From the NCBI GenBank assembly GCA_007753675.1, contig CP036432.1, forward strand, positions 6,546,394 to 6,610,393: DNA of 64,000 nt. Direction: 5' to 3'. Shown here piece by piece: positions 53,730-62,782 of this stretch. Made by a program: the position numbers and the translations under genes. Below the pieces are notes generated by a model that made no database searches, was not told the origin of the DNA, and saw nothing but the letters and a program-made list of their open reading frames with translations. How positions within the stretch are numbered: position 1 is the stretch's first letter; each line of letters starts with the position of its first letter. This DNA is from Stieleria magnilauensis (GTDB taxonomy: Bacteria > Planctomycetota > Planctomycetia > Pirellulales > Pirellulaceae).

Positions 53730-55634
53730 ATGGCAAACCGTAAATCCGATCTCGCAACCCTTGCGTCGGTCGCACAGTTGCTCGCGACGGTTTTAATCGT
53801 CGCGGCACTGTACTTTGCCCGCGATGTCTTCATTCCACTGGCACTCGGATTACTGCTTTCGTTCTTGCTCAGCCCCATCGTCAATCGACTCGAACGTGCG
53901 GGCATCCCAAACATCGCGGCGGTTGTGACGACCGCTGCGTTGGCCTTTATCCTGCTCGCGAGCGGATTCACCTTGATCGCTCGGGAACTGACCTCACTAG
54001 TCGGTGATCTCCCCAAACACAAACACGAACTGGTCGCCAAAGCCAGGAGTCTTGGCGGGATGACGACCGGGGTGAGCGGGTCGCTGGGAGACCTCGCCGA
54101 GGAAGTGACCGAAGCGATCGAGGAGAGTGAAAACGGCGTGGGTGAGCCGTCGGATGAAGGCTCTTTTTGGGAAACGCTGCTACCTGGTCCGGCCAAGAAC
54201 GCCGAAGACATCACCCATGATGGCACCTCCGCCAAGGCGCCGCTGTACGTCAAAGAGGTTCAATCAGACCTTCCGCTTGCTTCCTGGGCGACAACGGCCG
54301 GAACCGTGCTGAGCCCCCTTGCGACGGCCGGTTTGGTGAGCGTCTTTGCGCTATTCATGTTGGTCCATCGCGAGGACTTGCGTGATCGAATCATTTACGT
54401 CGTCAGCCAAGGAAACTACGTTACGACGACCGAAGCACTGGACGAAGCCGCGAGCCGCATCAGTCGCTACCTGATGGCCCAGTCCATCATCAACGCCTCG
54501 TACGGGTTCGTGCTGACGCTCGGGCTCACCGTCATTGGCGTCACGATGACCGAGGCCGGCAGCTTTCCTAACGCGATCCTTTGGGGCGTTCTGGCAACTT
54601 GCCTGCGTTTCGTGCCCTATCTCGGCCCAACCGCGGCCGCGGTTTTTCCGCTGGCGCTTGCGCTATCGGTCTTTCCGGGCTACGGGGTCGCGTTGGCGGT
54701 GCTTGCACTCATCATCACGATGGAACTGGTCAGCAACAACGTTCTCGAGCCGTGGCTGTACGGGACCAGCACCGGCATTTCAGCCGTGGCGGTGATCGTG
54801 GCGGCAGTCTTCTGGGGCTGGCTCTGGGGGCCAGTCGGCTTGCTGCTTTCGACGCCGCTGACCGTTTGCTTGGTGGTGCTGGGCCGCTACGTCCCACGTT
54901 TTAAGGTTCTCTCGACACTGCTGAGCGAAGAGGTTGCGATCAAACCGTCGATGCGCCTGTACCAACGCTTGCTGGCTGGCGACGAACACCGTGCCAAGGA
55001 GATGTTGAATGAACACACGCGTGAAAACACTCTGGAGTCAACGTGTGATGAATTCTTGATCCCGATGATCAAACGCATCCGCAGAGACCACGACGAAGAA
55101 CACTTGACCGATGTCGACGCCAACCGCTTGCTCGCCATGGCCGGCGGATTGATTGCGGAACTTGATCGGTGCGTCGCCCCGAGTGACGAGCCGTCGGATC
55201 ATGAGATCGATGTCGCAAGTGCAGTCGACGTCCCGAACATCATCGGATGCACATCGCACCACTTCAGTGAATTGCTTGTCTTAAATCTACTTCGCATCGG
55301 CGGAGTTGGTCTTTTTAACCTCGATAGCATCGACGACGACATCCTCCCCCAACAGGTCGGACAAGAGATTGCGCGACGCGATCCATCCATGGTCGTCATT
55401 GTGGTGCTTCCCAAAGGCGGGTTCGTCCAAGCGAGGTATTTGTGCCGGTCCGTTCGCAACGAGGGCTACACCGGCCCAATCTTGGTTTCATGCCTCGGCA
55501 AATTCAAAAATTTTGACAAGCTGTTCATCAAGTTCCGAAAGGCTGGCGCGACCGGAATGGCGACATCGTATTCCCAGACTCGCTCCAAAATAGACTCCAT
55601 CCTGAGCCGCCGCGACTCCGTGACCTTGGTTTAG
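53730..55634 (+). CDS. AI-2E family transporter with C-terminal cytoplasmic extension
   Basis: The 634-residue protein has about eight membrane helices in the first 390 residues with AI-2E/PerM signatures (FIPLALGLLLSFLLSPIVNR, VLMVHRE-type FALFMLVHREDLRDRI, GVLATCLRFVPYLGPTAAAV, WLWGPVGLLLSTPLTVCLVV). The family exports quorum signals or, in others, ions or small molecules; the substrate is not predictable. After about residue 400 comes a soluble extension (NEHTRENTLESTCDEFLIPM) ending in an alpha/beta region like a B12-binding or response-regulator fold (RRDPSMVVIVVLPKGGFVQA, GPILVSCLGKFKNF). That extension is unusual for the family. Confidence 0.87.
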   Translation: MANRKSDLATLASVAQLLATVLIVAALYFARDVFIPLALGLLLSFLLSPIVNRLERAGIPNIAAVVTTAALAFILLASGFTLIARELTSLVGDLPKHKHELVAKARSLGGMTTGVSGSLGDLAEEVTEAIEESENGVGEPSDEGSFWETLLPGPAKNAEDITHDGTSAKAPLYVKEVQSDLPLASWATTAGTVLSPLATAGLVSVFALFMLVHREDLRDRIIYVVSQGNYVTTTEALDEAASRISRYLMAQSIINASYGFVLTLGLTVIGVTMTEAGSFPNAILWGVLATCLRFVPYLGPTAAAVFPLALALSVFPGYGVALAVLALIITMELVSNNVLEPWLYGTSTGISAVAVIVAAVFWGWLWGPVGLLLSTPLTVCLVVLGRYVPRFKVLSTLLSEEVAIKPSMRLYQRLLAGDEHRAKEMLNEHTRENTLESTCDEFLIPMIKRIRRDHDEEHLTDVDANRLLAMAGGLIAELDRCVAPSDEPSDHEIDVASAVDVPNIIGCTSHHFSELLVLNLLRIGGVGLFNLDSIDDDILPQQVGQEIARRDPSMVVIVVLPKGGFVQARYLCRSVRNEGYTGPILVSCLGKFKNFDKLFIKFRKAGATGMATSYSQTRSKIDSILSRRDSVTLV

Positions 55635-55708
55635 GCGTCCAGCACGGGAGGAATGGCCAATCGCATCGTTAGCTCCTTAACCCATTGCCCTCATCAACAG
55701 GCCCGATC

Positions 55709-56131
55709 ATGAAGACAATCCTTATCGTCGACGATCACGACGACATTCGTGAGATGATGACTCTGAAATTGCAGAAACACGGATATGCCGTTGTCACAGC
55801 GACCAACGGGCTGGAAGCCATCCTGGCCACGGCGCAGTCGGACCCATCGCTCATTTTGATGGATGTCAACATGCCCGAGTTGGACGGCCTGGAGGCAACG
55901 ATGCAGATCCGAGCGGCAGACGCTGCCAACCGAATTCCGGTGATTGCTCTGACCGCTTACGCGTTACCGGGCGATGAATCGCGCGCGATCGCGGCCGGTT
56001 GCGATGCGTTTCACCCCAAGCCGGTCGATTTTGAGAAGCTGTTCCAACAGATCTCTGACTTAATCGAAGACGCCGACCGCAACCGGATCGAAACCGGAAC
56101 CGAGTCGCAGGGAGAAGTGGAAGCGACGTAA
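55709..56131 (+). CDS. Single-domain response regulator (CheY-like)
   Basis: From ATG 55709 the product has 140 residues and is a complete receiver domain: MKTILIVDDHDDIREMMTLK with the acidic pair, phospho-acceptor Asp at residue 52 in LILMDVNMPELDG, Thr/Ala switch region VIALTAYALPGDE and the lysine in FHPKPVDFEKL. No output domain follows, only a short acidic tail. No histidine kinase is present nearby, so its partner is encoded elsewhere. It lies in a run with membrane-protein genes, so it may report membrane or transport stress. Confidence 0.92.
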   Translation: MKTILIVDDHDDIREMMTLKLQKHGYAVVTATNGLEAILATAQSDPSLILMDVNMPELDGLEATMQIRAADAANRIPVIALTAYALPGDESRAIAAGCDAFHPKPVDFEKLFQQISDLIEDADRNRIETGTESQGEVEAT

Positions 56132-56274
56132 CGCCGAGTTCTTGCCCCCCGTCGACCCTGCAGACCTCACCCGCCTCGTCGTCTCGCCACTCAGGGAGTT
56201 TGCGGCGACGGCATGGTGTTTGCTTGCACTTCTCATGCTTCGCCTGTTCAATCGCGTCTTTCGGGGAAATTGTC

Positions 56275-57345
56275 GTGGACCTTGTACTTCTCATCATTTA
56301 TCTCCTGATCGCCATCGGGTTCTCGTTCCTTTGTTCGATTGCCGAAGCGGTGCTGCTTTCGATCACGCCCAGCTATATCGCAGAGCGCAAGCAGGATCCG
56401 TCCAGGTCCGCGAAACGCATCATCGACCTGAAAACGAATATCGATCGACCGCTGTCCGCGATCCTTAGCCTGAACACGATTGCCCATACCGTGGGCGCCG
56501 CTGGCGTGGGTGCCCAAGCGGCGAAGGTCTATGGCGACGCCTACGTCGGGGTGACCAGTGCCGTACTGACACTGCTGATCCTGGTGCTCAGCGAAATCAT
56601 CCCCAAGACCATCGGGGCGCTGCATTGGCGACGGCTTGCCGGAATCGTCGCGATTTTTGTCCAAGGCCTGATCTACCTGATGCTTCCCCTGGTATGGCTA
56701 TCCGAGCTGTTGACGAAGCTGATCGCGGGAGACGAGAAACAGAAACTGGTGACTCGTGCAGAGATTTCGGCGATCGCGGAGCTTGGTACGAATGAAGGGC
56801 TATTGAAGAAGCGCGAATCAAAGATCATGCGTAATTTGCTGAAACTCGATTCGTTCACGGTTGCCGACGTGATGACACCGCGCACCGTGGTCATCGCGCT
56901 GCAAGAATCCAAAACGCTGGGAGAAATTTCCGACGAAATCGACAAGCTTCCCGTTTCACGAATCCCGTTGTTTACCGACCGCCGCGACCACGTCTCGGGA
57001 TTTGTGTTGAAGACTGATCTATTGAGTGCGATCGCGGCAGACGAATTTGATCGCCCCCTCACCGATTTCATCCGTGAACTTGAGACGGTGAAAGAGGAGA
57101 CGTCGATTGCCGAGGCGTTTGACCAGTTACTCGACAATCGTGCCCACATCGCCCTTGTCGTGGATGATTACGGCGGAATGGAAGGCGTCGTGACCCTGGA
57201 GGATGTCGTCGAAACGTTGCTGGGCATGGAAATCGTTGACGAACAGGACGCTGCGGTGGATATGCAGAAGGTTGCACGGGAACGGTGGGCCGAGCGAGCG
57301 ACCAAACAAGGCCTAAAGCTCTCACCGGTTCCCACCACAGACTGA
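56275..57345 (+). CDS. CNNM/CorC-like membrane protein with CBS pair
   Basis: The GTG at 56275, after CGGGGAAATTGTC, is chosen because the first membrane helix begins there (DLVLLIIYLLIAIGFSFLCS). The 356-residue protein has the CNNM domain with three or four helices (AEAVLLSITPSYIAERKQDP, LSLNTIAHTVGAAGVGAQAA, VLSEIIPKTIGALHWRRL), then two CBS domains (VMTPRTVVIALQESKTLGEI, LVVDDYGGMEGVVTLEDVVE). Homologues act in magnesium or cobalt efflux. The usual C-terminal CorC/HlyC domain is missing: the protein ends soon after the second CBS domain. Confidence 0.9.
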   Translation: MDLVLLIIYLLIAIGFSFLCSIAEAVLLSITPSYIAERKQDPSRSAKRIIDLKTNIDRPLSAILSLNTIAHTVGAAGVGAQAAKVYGDAYVGVTSAVLTLLILVLSEIIPKTIGALHWRRLAGIVAIFVQGLIYLMLPLVWLSELLTKLIAGDEKQKLVTRAEISAIAELGTNEGLLKKRESKIMRNLLKLDSFTVADVMTPRTVVIALQESKTLGEISDEIDKLPVSRIPLFTDRRDHVSGFVLKTDLLSAIAADEFDRPLTDFIRELETVKEETSIAEAFDQLLDNRAHIALVVDDYGGMEGVVTLEDVVETLLGMEIVDEQDAAVDMQKVARERWAERATKQGLKLSPVPTTD

Positions 57346-57552
57346 CCGTACAACGGCGTCGCCTCCGTCGCGAGACTCCGCTGCTGACGGAAAGTCTGGC
57401 TGTTGGTTTGGCGCAAAACGTGCAGCAACAGCCTGCGTCGCCATCAGGTCCATCTCGACCGACGACCGAACCACAAGATCTCACACGCGTTGACCTTCCT
57501 GACAAACCGTTTACAGGCTCCCTCGGTCGGCGACGAAATAACAGGACCACCA

Positions 57553-58383
57553 ATGACTCAAATCCAGATCGGTAGCACGCTCGTTTACGACGTCCGTCAA
57601 ACAACCATTTTTCTGCTCAAGATTGCTGCGACATCGACACCGCATCAAGTGATTGCCAATGAGAGCTTGCAGCTCGACCCAATGGTCAACGTCGAACAAT
57701 GTCAGGTCGGCTTGGAAGGCAACCGGCTTCATCGCGTGGTCGTCGAGCCATGTCGGCTGTCGATTTCCTATCAAGCGACCGCGGACTTGACCCCAGAACT
57801 TGACCAGCCTCACGACGTCGGCGAAACACCGGCAGCGGAAATGCCACCGGAAGTCTTGACCTACATGAACCCGAGCCGCTACTGCGAAAGCGACGCATTG
57901 GCGAAGTTCGCGTTTGATGAGTTTGGCCAACTGAATCCAGGCTTCAGCCGTGTCCAAGCGATCTGTGACTGGGTCAATCATCATCTGTCTTACACCCCCG
58001 GAAGCACGACTGCGACGACCACTGCGTCCGACGTCTTGACGCAACGGACAGGCGTCTGTCGCGATTACGCGCACCTTGCCATCACGCTGTGCCGTGGCAT
58101 CGGAATCCCAGCTCGATATGTTTCCGGGTACGCAGTCGATCTGCAACCTGCCGACTACCATGGGTTCATGGAAGCCTATCTGGGAGGCCAGTGGTACCTA
58201 TTCGACCCGACCAAGTTGGCATCCACTGTTGGATTGGTCCGCATCGGGGTTGGCCGCGATGCCGCGGACGTGGCGTTCAGCACGCTGACAGGCAATGCGA
58301 CGCTGCTGGAGAAAAACGTTTGGGCAAACGCAGTCGACGGCGGCCTGCCCGCGGACCAGAACCCTGCTGTCTCGACCGCGTAA
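57553..58383 (+). CDS. Transglutaminase-like protein
   Basis: The 276-residue protein from ATG 57553 has the N-terminal beta domain often seen before transglutaminase cores and the catalytic triad: Cys in RTGVCRDYAHLAITL, His in QPADYHGFMEAYLGG and Asp in WYLFDPTKLAS. No signal peptide is visible, so it is probably cytoplasmic. Bacterial members are mostly proteases or amidases with unknown substrates. The next gene starts 28 bp downstream. Confidence 0.92.
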   Translation: MTQIQIGSTLVYDVRQTTIFLLKIAATSTPHQVIANESLQLDPMVNVEQCQVGLEGNRLHRVVVEPCRLSISYQATADLTPELDQPHDVGETPAAEMPPEVLTYMNPSRYCESDALAKFAFDEFGQLNPGFSRVQAICDWVNHHLSYTPGSTTATTTASDVLTQRTGVCRDYAHLAITLCRGIGIPARYVSGYAVDLQPADYHGFMEAYLGGQWYLFDPTKLASTVGLVRIGVGRDAADVAFSTLTGNATLLEKNVWANAVDGGLPADQNPAVSTA

Positions 58384-58411
58384 ACGGCAATACCCCAAAT
58401 TGACACACAAC

Positions 58412-59095
58412 ATGACCAAGGCATGGCTTACGCATCAATGGGTCGCCGCGGGCATCGTTTCCGCCGCGTCACGATTCATTCCCGTCCCCTTTGTCGATGA
58501 CCTCGTTCGCAATCGGTGTCGTCGCTTTGTCGTCTCGCGCACACTTGCCGCCTACGAACAAGAGGCAATGCTCGATGACCTGGAACCGTTTTACGACAAC
58601 GACCGCGGTTGGTTCTCTGGAGCGATCTCCCAGGCCGCCAAGGTCCCCGTCAAACTACTGCTATTTCCGGTTCGCAAAGCCGTCTCGATCGCGACGTCGG
58701 TGCGCGGCGTGCCCCTGGAAATCATGCGAACCGTGCTGCTGGGCCGGACGCTCGAGAGATACCTGAAACACGAGCAGCTGAGCGGTCGCGCCGATCAGGC
58801 GACCCGAATGCACGCCGCATTCGAGCAATCCTTCAAGCGGATGGATTTCCAAGTGATCAAGGCGACCATCAGCGACACACTGTCCGGCGTGGGAGGATGG
58901 AAGGCCGCGGCGATGAAAAGTGCCAAGCGAGTCCTTGAGAGCGAAGACGCAACCGCAAAGGAACTCGAGTCCGAAACCGAAGTTGATATCGGAGCAAACG
59001 AGGTCCAAGCCGTCCTCGACCGTCCCGAAACCTTGCAACTGTTCGCACAATTCGATCAGCGGTTCGACGAAGCCATGGCTCAGTCATCGAACTGA
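58412..59095 (+). CDS. Conserved-looking protein of unknown function
   Basis: The 227-residue protein from ATG 58412 begins MTKAWLTHQWVAAGIVSAAS and includes a hydrophobic amphipathic region (KVPVKLLLFPVRKAVSIATS) and a charged helical tail (ESEDATAKELESETEVDIGA). I recognise no domain. It is the last gene of the plus-strand run beginning at 53510. The hairpin-chain repeat copy 2 starts 36 bp after its stop. Confidence 0.75.
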   Translation: MTKAWLTHQWVAAGIVSAASRFIPVPFVDDLVRNRCRRFVVSRTLAAYEQEAMLDDLEPFYDNDRGWFSGAISQAAKVPVKLLLFPVRKAVSIATSVRGVPLEIMRTVLLGRTLERYLKHEQLSGRADQATRMHAAFEQSFKRMDFQVIKATISDTLSGVGGWKAAAMKSAKRVLESEDATAKELESETEVDIGANEVQAVLDRPETLQLFAQFDQRFDEAMAQSSN

Positions 59096-59131
59096 GACGC
59101 TCTGTTTGCAATCACAAAAAAATGCACGGCA

Positions 59132-59479
59132 ACCGCGTTGTGGGAACGACTCGCGAGCGGCAACCGCTCCTGCGGCCCGCACGCCAGCGGCGTGCCACAT
59201 CAAAGCTTGGGGTCGCGCCCGCGCACCCCAAGTTCCGGTCGCCAACAGGCCGCCAACCCCAACGGGGTTGAACAGAGCAACACGGTTCGCCCGATTCACG
59301 CCGCCGTTTGCGCACCCCGGATTGTGCCGCGCCGTTTGTTGAACCCCGCTGGGGTTCCCCTGTCCTTTGCGCCCCCACCCGGAGTGCGCTTCGCGACTCC
59401 GGGCTTTGTTGTGGCACCGCTCTGCTGTGTGCACCGCAGAGCGGTGCTTGCCCAAAAGCCGCTCAGTAATACAATTGAC
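59132..59479. repeat. Hairpin-chain repeat, copy 2 (inverted relative to copy 1)
   Basis: These 348 bp are the near-identical reverse complement of 1888-2234, with the same chain of palindromes. The right terminal repeat is present (TCAGTAATACAATTGAC at 59463-59479, one base different), and similarity continues about ten bases outside it. The left terminal repeat is absent: similarity stops at about 59132. One palindrome carries a C-to-A change that breaks its symmetry. The sequence to 59687 holds no gene, only smaller inverted repeats such as GGCCTTTCAGGCC. Confidence 0.88.
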
Positions 59480-59697
59480 GTCCAGCGGGCCGACACAATT
59501 CCCCAGCTTTTAGCGGTACCCGCAGCTCATGAGACCGATTGTGCCGGCCTTTCAGGCCTCCGTGATCGAGGTCTTTCCATTCCGGTGGCTAACCGACCTG
59601 TTGATTTAAGCCGATCGTACGTGGGATTAGTCGCGAGCGCGCAAGCGTTCGGGCATTCATCATGTCAGTTACTCACCGGCACCCGCAGGCTCGCGCC

Positions 59698-61229
59698 CAA
59701 TGCCACCTACTTTGTGGTCATTCGGGTGGTATATCATCGGGCTGCTGTTTTTTTCTTCGAAGTGACTTCTGGAATTTCGTTGTCTTTTGGCGCCGCGGGT
59801 GGGCTATGCGTGGGTAGCTGCGAGGCAATTTTCGATTGGGAAGTTTGCGGCCCGCTGCGCTCACCAAAGCGCCGTGATAAGCCAGCCTCCATTCCTCCAG
59901 GGTCGTAAGCTTTTCACGTAGCAGATGATGCTTGAACGTCGTCCAAACTCCCGTGAAGCTGAGCTCGCGAGGGTCAACTCGAATCAATTTCGCTGCTTGT
60001 TTGCGTAGCTGAGCGACAAGATTATAAGCGATGATCGATCCCATTAGCTCCTTCATCACCGTGTCGACACTCTTGGCGCGAATGTTTTCTGTGTCCATCG
60101 TCACTTTGACATCGCGGATATCGAACTCCACATCGTAGCGACGAACGTACAGGGCAGCGGCCGAGTGAGCGTCCGTCTCAAGGCTCGTCACGATCTCCAG
60201 CGTGTCTCCATTTTCAAGTTCAATTTGGTGGAGAAAGACTTCGATAGACGTGTCTTTACTAAGATCGAGATTGGTTCGGCGGTCCTTCGGTGTCGGCCGC
60301 CAAATCAAGTGAAACGTCTTGTACCCGTCCCCTTGGTCGACCAACGTAGCCGACTTGCGGTACGACCTGAATCGCTGTTTGGTCAGCCGCAGCACGAAGT
60401 CTTGATGATGTAATTGGCAGTGGTGGGCGACATTAAAAATCCCAAAACCGCTATCAGCCAGAACGATCGAGCGTTTCGGGAGTCGTTCAATAATCGGCTT
60501 GGCTTGCTCAAGTTCACTTTTGTTGTCCGCTCCGTACATCGGATCGACTTGCGGCAACAACGCGCACCCGGTCTGCATTTCATTTGCGACCAGCAATCTC
60601 GCAATAGGCCAAACCGTCTCTCCGTGTTGGTTGGACGCCGGCGGGAACGCTTTCTGAAGTGCTTCGGTCGGAGGAAGCGTGATCGTCGTCCCATCGATAA
60701 TGAATACACGTCGATCGAGAAAGGCTTTGGGAGCGCGGGAAGCAAGGTGATCGCAGATTCGATGGGAAAACTCTTCCACGACAGCGAGCGGAATCCTTTT
60801 TCTGGCGGCGTTGTAGGCCGAATTGTTTTCGGAAAGGCGATTCTCTTGAACCCTTCGATTGTCAGGCAAAATATCCGTATGATTTTTGAGCAAATCTGCG
60901 ACGGCATCGGTTAGTGAGATGCCTCCTTCGAGCCGTTGTAAAACGAGTAGCCAGAGGGTCGGGGCCTGCGTATAGACCATCCGCGCGTTGGCACAATCGT
61001 GATCTTCAAAGACCCGTTGTAGTTTGGGTAATTCAAGAAGCTCAGCCAGCAACGCTTTGGCTTTGCCAAAGCGAGACTCTTCATCGGCACCGAGTGTCGT
61101 CGGGTCGACCATGGCGATTCCCAGTCAGAAAGGCAGTAAGTGTAAACTTACCTGCCAGGCGCAAAAATCGTGCCAAAACCGGGTTTTTGGGACCGCGCCA
61201 CCCGATAGGGTCCAGAATAGGTGGCATTG
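59698..61229 (-). mobile_element. IS4-family insertion sequence, complete
   Basis: The element of about 1532 bp has imperfect terminal inverted repeats that both start CAATGCCACCTA and share CGGGTGG about 25 bases in. The 10-bp sequence GGCTCGCGCC is found at both junctions (59688-59697 and 61230-61239), consistent with target duplication. It carries one transposase gene. It landed in a dispersed motif, since joining the flanks gives CTCGCGCC-AAACGGCTGAT, close to 35054-35070. Exact ends could shift by one or two bases. Confidence 0.92.
59718..61112 (-). CDS. IS4-family transposase (DDE type)
   Basis: The 464-residue protein has all three catalytic blocks of the IS4 family: first Asp in RRVFIIDGTTITLPPTEALQ, second Asp in RSIVLADSGFGIFNVAHHC, and the full YREK signature in YVRRYDVEFDIRDVK (Y-2-R-3-E-6-K). 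The C-terminal part is basic (RRQKTTKFQKSLRRKKQQ). The frame is intact, so the element is potentially active. Confidence 0.96.
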   Translation of the reverse strand: MVDPTTLGADEESRFGKAKALLAELLELPKLQRVFEDHDCANARMVYTQAPTLWLLVLQRLEGGISLTDAVADLLKNHTDILPDNRRVQENRLSENNSAYNAARKRIPLAVVEEFSHRICDHLASRAPKAFLDRRVFIIDGTTITLPPTEALQKAFPPASNQHGETVWPIARLLVANEMQTGCALLPQVDPMYGADNKSELEQAKPIIERLPKRSIVLADSGFGIFNVAHHCQLHHQDFVLRLTKQRFRSYRKSATLVDQGDGYKTFHLIWRPTPKDRRTNLDLSKDTSIEVFLHQIELENGDTLEIVTSLETDAHSAAALYVRRYDVEFDIRDVKVTMDTENIRAKSVDTVMKELMGSIIAYNLVAQLRKQAAKLIRVDPRELSFTGVWTTFKHHLLREKLTTLEEWRLAYHGALVSAAGRKLPNRKLPRSYPRIAHPRRQKTTKFQKSLRRKKQQPDDIPPE

Positions 61230-61287
61230 GGCTCGCGCCAAACGGCTGATTAAATCAAAAGCCCGTGACGCCGTCGGAATCGACGGA

Positions 61288-62292
61288 CTAGTTTTGCGAT
61301 TGGTCGGCGATCAAGATCACGCGATCACCGATCTTCACCGGCACGCCGGCGACCGTGATTTCACTGCCTTTTTCGGCGTCCTTTGCCGAGGCCGGGTCTC
61401 CCATGTCGACGGTCAACTTCTTCCCGTTTTCGGTCTTGATTTTCACGACCAAATGCTCCTCGCCTTTCACCTTCGCGGTTCGGGTTGACTCAATCGTTCC
61501 GCGGTAGCGACGACCTGTACGTTCGATTTTTCGTTGCTTTCCATCCTGTTCCAAGGTTGTTGCGACCAGAACATTCTTGTCTCCTCGTTTGGCGACTGGA
61601 CCAAACGCGGTGAATTTGTCGCCTTTAAACAGTTGCAGGGTCGTTCCGCTGGACCCGAAATCCACCCAGTCGACGTTTCCCTCGGCGCCCTCGATCTGCA
61701 CCAACAGGCTGATCTCCCCCAGTCGGTTCACCAGCTTGGTGTCGGCAACGGTGCAAGTGACTTTGTACGATTTACCACTGAGCCCCTGCTGGGTGCTCTG
61801 CGCGATCTTGCTGCTGTGCACTGCATTGTCGGGCGTGCTCGACAGCTCAGAAAACTCGTAGTTGTCGTACACGCCGTCTCCATCGTCATCGCGGTAGGTC
61901 GCATAGCTGTCGTTCAGCTTGTCGCCGTCGGTGTCGTGATAGCGGCTGACGGATTCGTAGGTTCCGTCGTTATCGTCGTCACGCCAAGTCGCGTAGCCGT
62001 CGTCATAGTCTTCGCCATAGAATTCCTCGGCCGGCACGGATCCCCGATCGTTGTCACTGTCCGTACTGGACAGGGAATCAAAGTAGCCGAATTGCTCGTC
62101 GTCCCAGCGACCGATCGCTTCGTCGGTCGGGTTGTAGTCGTTCCCGTCGAACCATTCCGACACGTCGTACCAGGCATCATCTTCGCGTCGAGGTCCGGCG
62201 TTCTCGTCGTCAACGGCGTGCAGCGGTGTCGTCATCAGCGCCAACAAAACGGGTGAGGCAGCGATGCCGATTCGCAGTAGTTTCTTGTTCAT
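61288..62292 (-). CDS. Exported protein with DxDxDG calcium-binding-type repeats
   Basis: ATG 62292 is chosen: GAGGAACGACGA precedes it and a signal peptide follows (LLRIGIAASPVLLALMTTPL). The 334-residue product has an acidic region with EF-hand or thrombospondin-3-like loops (about 75-150: WRDDDNDGTYES, DTDGDKLNDS, RDDDGDGVYDNYEF), then a lysine-rich, beta-rich C-terminal half (TCTVADTKLVNRLGEISLLV, LVVKIKTENGKKLTVDMGDP) that looks like repeated small beta barrels. It is probably periplasmic or at the surface. A sigma-54-like site lies 86 bp upstream. Confidence 0.8.
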   Translation of the reverse strand: MNKKLLRIGIAASPVLLALMTTPLHAVDDENAGPRREDDAWYDVSEWFDGNDYNPTDEAIGRWDDEQFGYFDSLSSTDSDNDRGSVPAEEFYGEDYDDGYATWRDDDNDGTYESVSRYHDTDGDKLNDSYATYRDDDGDGVYDNYEFSELSSTPDNAVHSSKIAQSTQQGLSGKSYKVTCTVADTKLVNRLGEISLLVQIEGAEGNVDWVDFGSSGTTLQLFKGDKFTAFGPVAKRGDKNVLVATTLEQDGKQRKIERTGRRYRGTIESTRTAKVKGEEHLVVKIKTENGKKLTVDMGDPASAKDAEKGSEITVAGVPVKIGDRVILIADQSQN

Positions 62293-62377
62293 TCGTCGTT
62301 CCTCGGTCAGGAGTCTCAGGGAAAAGTTCGTCGTGACTCGGCGATGAGTTCCAGTCGCCGGTAGCGTCCGACGTCGA

Positions 62378-62393
62378 CGCAAACGACGTGCCA
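62378..62393 (-). promoter_or_regulatory. Sigma-54-like promoter for the DxDxDG protein
   Basis: On the minus strand the site reads TGGCACGTCGTTTGCG, identical to the site at 16093 except for the last base, with GG and GC ten bases apart. It lies 86 bp upstream of the ATG at 62292. Confidence 0.65.
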
Positions 62394-62602
62394 GGGACAT
62401 TCCCCGCAGCGAGGTGGCACCTACGCAGGAACTCTCGCGTCGTGCCCTCTTTCTCTTTGCGCGTTTCCCACCCAGGTCGGTCTCATTCCGTTCAGCGCTG
62501 CGCTCTGCAGAACGCTCACTCCTCAACGGGTCGGTCATCCAATGAGTCGGCGATGATCGGGATCGACGCACGCGGGAAAACGGGTTTCTGGAAACCCTGA
62601 AC

Positions 62603-62737
62603 GGCAACGCTGTGAACCACTTATTCCCTGCGTTTGACGAGGTATTAGCGGAAGGGCGCAAGCCCTCTGGTCCCTCATCGTTCCCGAAACACCGGAGGGC
62701 TCGCGCCCTACCGCTAAAAATGCTTCACAGCGTTGCC
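62603..62737. repeat. Nested long hairpin element
   Basis: Outer arms GGCAACGCTGTGAA (62603-62616) and TTCACAGCGTTGCC (62724-62737) are perfect complements. Inside, TTAGCGG with AGGGC...GCCCTC at 62645-62671 pairs with GAGGGC...GCCCT and CCGCTAA, ending at 62717. The 135-bp unit lies in the 550-bp gap between divergent genes. A small palindromic repeat or mobile element is most likely; nothing else coding is seen in 62293-62842. Confidence 0.82.
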
Positions 62738-62782
62738 TGAACGGATGACGTCAACGCTCCTTTCCCACTTTGCATTTCCCAC

